Shown here: one piece after another, positions 21,040 to 21,447 of the stretch
How the letters are laid out: the number at the start of each line of letters is the position of its first letter
Numbering within the stretch: position 1 is the first letter of the stretch
Assembly (NCBI GenBank): GCA_051819765.1
Contig: JBNJGT010000026.1
Span: 1-21,447 of the forward strand
Direction: 5' to 3'
Origin: JBNJGT01 sp051819765
Lineage (GTDB): Archaea > Nanobdellota > Nanobdellia > Woesearchaeales > JACJVW01
DNA length: 21,447 bases
Translations under genes and position numbers: made by a program
Notes under the pieces: model-generated
The model's input: only the letters and a program-made list of their open reading frames with translations
What the model was told of the DNA's origin: nothing
The model's database searches: none

Positions 21040-21447
21040 ATGGAACGAATAATCAAATACCTTTTCATCATCTCTATTCTTCTGACACCGACGCTCGCAG
21101 CACAGTTCTGTGGCAACCCCTACCTGATAGGGTCCGCATCCGAGGATGCATACTGCGCAGACCAGATTCCTGTGCATGGAGACGTTGGGGTCTCATGTTG
21201 TCCGTATGATGACGATTCAGCTGCATATGATTCATCAGATCCTTTCTTTCCTGATAATCGTAGTGATTGTGAAGCAAATTATGTGGGTGATTCTTTAGAA
21301 GACATCACAAGTTGCGATCTTGGCTGCTGCCATCGTCCCCATGAACAGACCTGTGAGGATACCACACGCTATGTATGTGAAGCATACACTGAAAGCACCT
21401 GGTACCCTGAACCGTGCAGAACAGATGAATCCAGTGATTCCTGCGGA
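21040..21447 (+). CDS. secreted Cys-rich protein, unknown function (3' end outside window)
   Basis: The frame opens at ATG 21040 at leaderless spacing from the TATA box and stays open to the window end (136 codons, partial). The N-terminus is a clear signal peptide (MERIIKYLFIISILLTPTLAAQ, cut as a basic start, hydrophobic core and Ala-x-Ala-like site at about residue 19-22). The mature part is acidic with frequent cysteines, including doublets CCPY and GCCH, and Asp/Ser-rich stretches. It is probably a disulfide-bonded surface or secreted protein, in keeping with the Cys-rich lipoprotein and the PspC tail nearby. No domain is recognised, and the remaining length is unknown. Confidence 0.8.
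   Translation, partial: MERIIKYLFIISILLTPTLAAQFCGNPYLIGSASEDAYCADQIPVHGDVGVSCCPYDDDSAAYDSSDPFFPDNRSDCEANYVGDSLEDITSCDLGCCHRPHEQTCEDTTRYVCEAYTESTWYPEPCRTDESSDSCG

Noticed and set aside
1..21447. CRISPR arrays, insertion sequences, tRNA or rRNA genes
   Set aside because: Looked for direct-repeat arrays, transposase motifs with terminal repeats, and tRNA/rRNA signatures on both strands. None was seen.

Overview
This window reads as chromosomal DNA of an archaeon. Almost every transcription unit has a TATA element (TTTAWATA-like) whose centre lies about 25-27 nt upstream of the best start codon, which indicates mostly leaderless mRNAs. Shine-Dalgarno motifs (GGAGG, GGTGA) appear mainly at internal operon genes. 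The gene content also fits: an OGG1-type glycosylase, a stand-alone AlaX editing protein, a MnmC-like methyltransferase, a seven-TM/winged-helix pair, and secreted Cys-rich proteins with a CGDGxC...CPSDC tail of the kind seen in DPANN-type genomes. The exact lineage cannot be read from the sequence. Several genes have a bacterial flavour (panD, CysC, DUF2651, PAS-rich histidine kinases), so horizontal acquisition is likely.

Layout. 1-6460: a small membrane protein; a large protein whose C-terminus is a Ser/Thr kinase-like domain behind a long array of degenerate 25-residue repeats; divergent MnmC-like methyltransferase and OGG1 genes sharing a very short promoter region; a tiny charged protein; AlaX; an orphan adenylylsulfate kinase; and a NadR-like P-loop ATPase. 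6512-11743: three consecutive soluble histidine kinases on the minus strand (PAS3-HK-REC, REC-HK, and V4R-like-HK), with no DNA-binding output regulator. 11744-12147: a non-coding stretch with a plausible structured RNA that has its own TATA box and a hairpin/oligo-T end.

12148-13894: a two-gene overlapping operon of PanD and a PaaK-like adenylate-forming enzyme, which may make and activate beta-alanine. 13925-14300: a small ORF with an open frame that continues upstream without a start codon, possibly a frameshifted gene. 14293-16332: an operon of a DUF333 lipoprotein with two 54-residue Cys-rich repeats, a membrane-anchored ArsR-like regulator, and a SIMPL-domain protein, ended by a hairpin/T-rich terminator. 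16403-18184: a GNAT/FeeM-like acyltransferase candidate with a perfect 15-bp palindrome in its promoter, and a probable beta-propeller protein. 18286-19208: a seven-TM protein translationally coupled to a winged-helix regulator.

19295-20767: a plus-strand envelope operon of a DUF2651-like protein, a PLDc_N-PspC protein with a Cys-rich external domain, and a 52-residue membrane peptide joined by an ATGA overlap. The window ends inside a secreted Cys-rich protein gene. Overall it is an accessory region dominated by signalling and cell-envelope functions, with unrelated housekeeping and repair genes between them.
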